A stretch of 6,933 bases of DNA from assembly GCA_021635425.1 (NCBI GenBank), contig JAJWOJ010000107.1, forward strand, positions 1-6,933, read 5' to 3'. The stretch comes from Clostridiales bacterium. Its GTDB lineage: Bacteria > Bacillota > Clostridia > Christensenellales > Borkfalkiaceae. Shown here one piece after another: positions 6,906 through 6,933 of the stretch. Positions within the stretch are counted from its first letter, which is position 1; each line of letters opens with the position of its first letter. A program made the translations under genes and the position numbers. Under the pieces are notes generated by a model, which saw only the letters and a list, made by a program, of their open reading frames with translations, did no database searches and had not been told where the DNA came from.

Positions 6906-6933
6906 GTGAAAATAATATTTCAACAAATTTACT

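Noticed and set aside
6912..6917. TATTAT on the - strand as a -10 box for the AraC-type gene
   Set aside because: Transcription would begin almost at the ribosome binding site, and any -35 box would fall at or beyond the window end, so it cannot be judged.
6897..6926. TTG at 6926 as the start of the AraC-type gene
   Set aside because: A Shine-Dalgarno-like GGAGA lies between it and the ATG at 6896, and the ten extra residues add nothing recognisable.

Overview
The window holds the downstream part of a carbohydrate-uptake and degradation operon on the + strand, followed by a convergent AraC-type regulator gene on the - strand. Nearly all of it is coding. No RNA gene, insertion sequence, CRISPR array or origin was seen. 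The Shine-Dalgarno sites, the lipoprotein substrate-binding protein and the LplB/YtcP-type importer point to a Gram-positive bacterium. My best guess is a fermentative gut-type Clostridia lineage of the Bacillota; the phylum-level call is fairly safe, anything finer is a guess.

Layout: 2-910, first membrane permease of an ABC importer, cut at its 5' end by the window edge; 950-1852, second permease; 1889-3502, lipid-anchored solute-binding protein; 3510-5372, a GH42-like clan-A glycoside hydrolase without a signal peptide; 5379-6044, a NodB-type (CE4-like) deacetylase, also without a signal peptide; 6045-6071, a 27-base convergent spacer with an intrinsic terminator for the - strand; 6072-6896 (- strand), an AraC-family regulator. 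Its start is reassigned to the ATG at 6896 because a Shine-Dalgarno site precedes that codon. The last 37 bases are the beginning of the regulator's upstream region.

How the genes fit together (inference): the lipoprotein captures an oligosaccharide outside the cell and the two permeases import it. They would be powered by an ATPase encoded elsewhere, since none is present here. Inside the cell the GH42-like enzyme hydrolyses glycosidic bonds and the deacetylase removes acetyl groups. The most economical reading is a system for an acetylated or N-acetylated oligosaccharide, with the AraC protein as the likely sugar-responsive regulator. The substrate cannot be read from sequence alone. Individually the families are familiar. 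The less usual points are the pairing of two apparently cytoplasmic enzymes (hydrolase plus NodB deacetylase) with this importer, divergent active-site surroundings in both enzymes, and an unusually compact convergent 3' junction. I saw no clearly unprecedented system.
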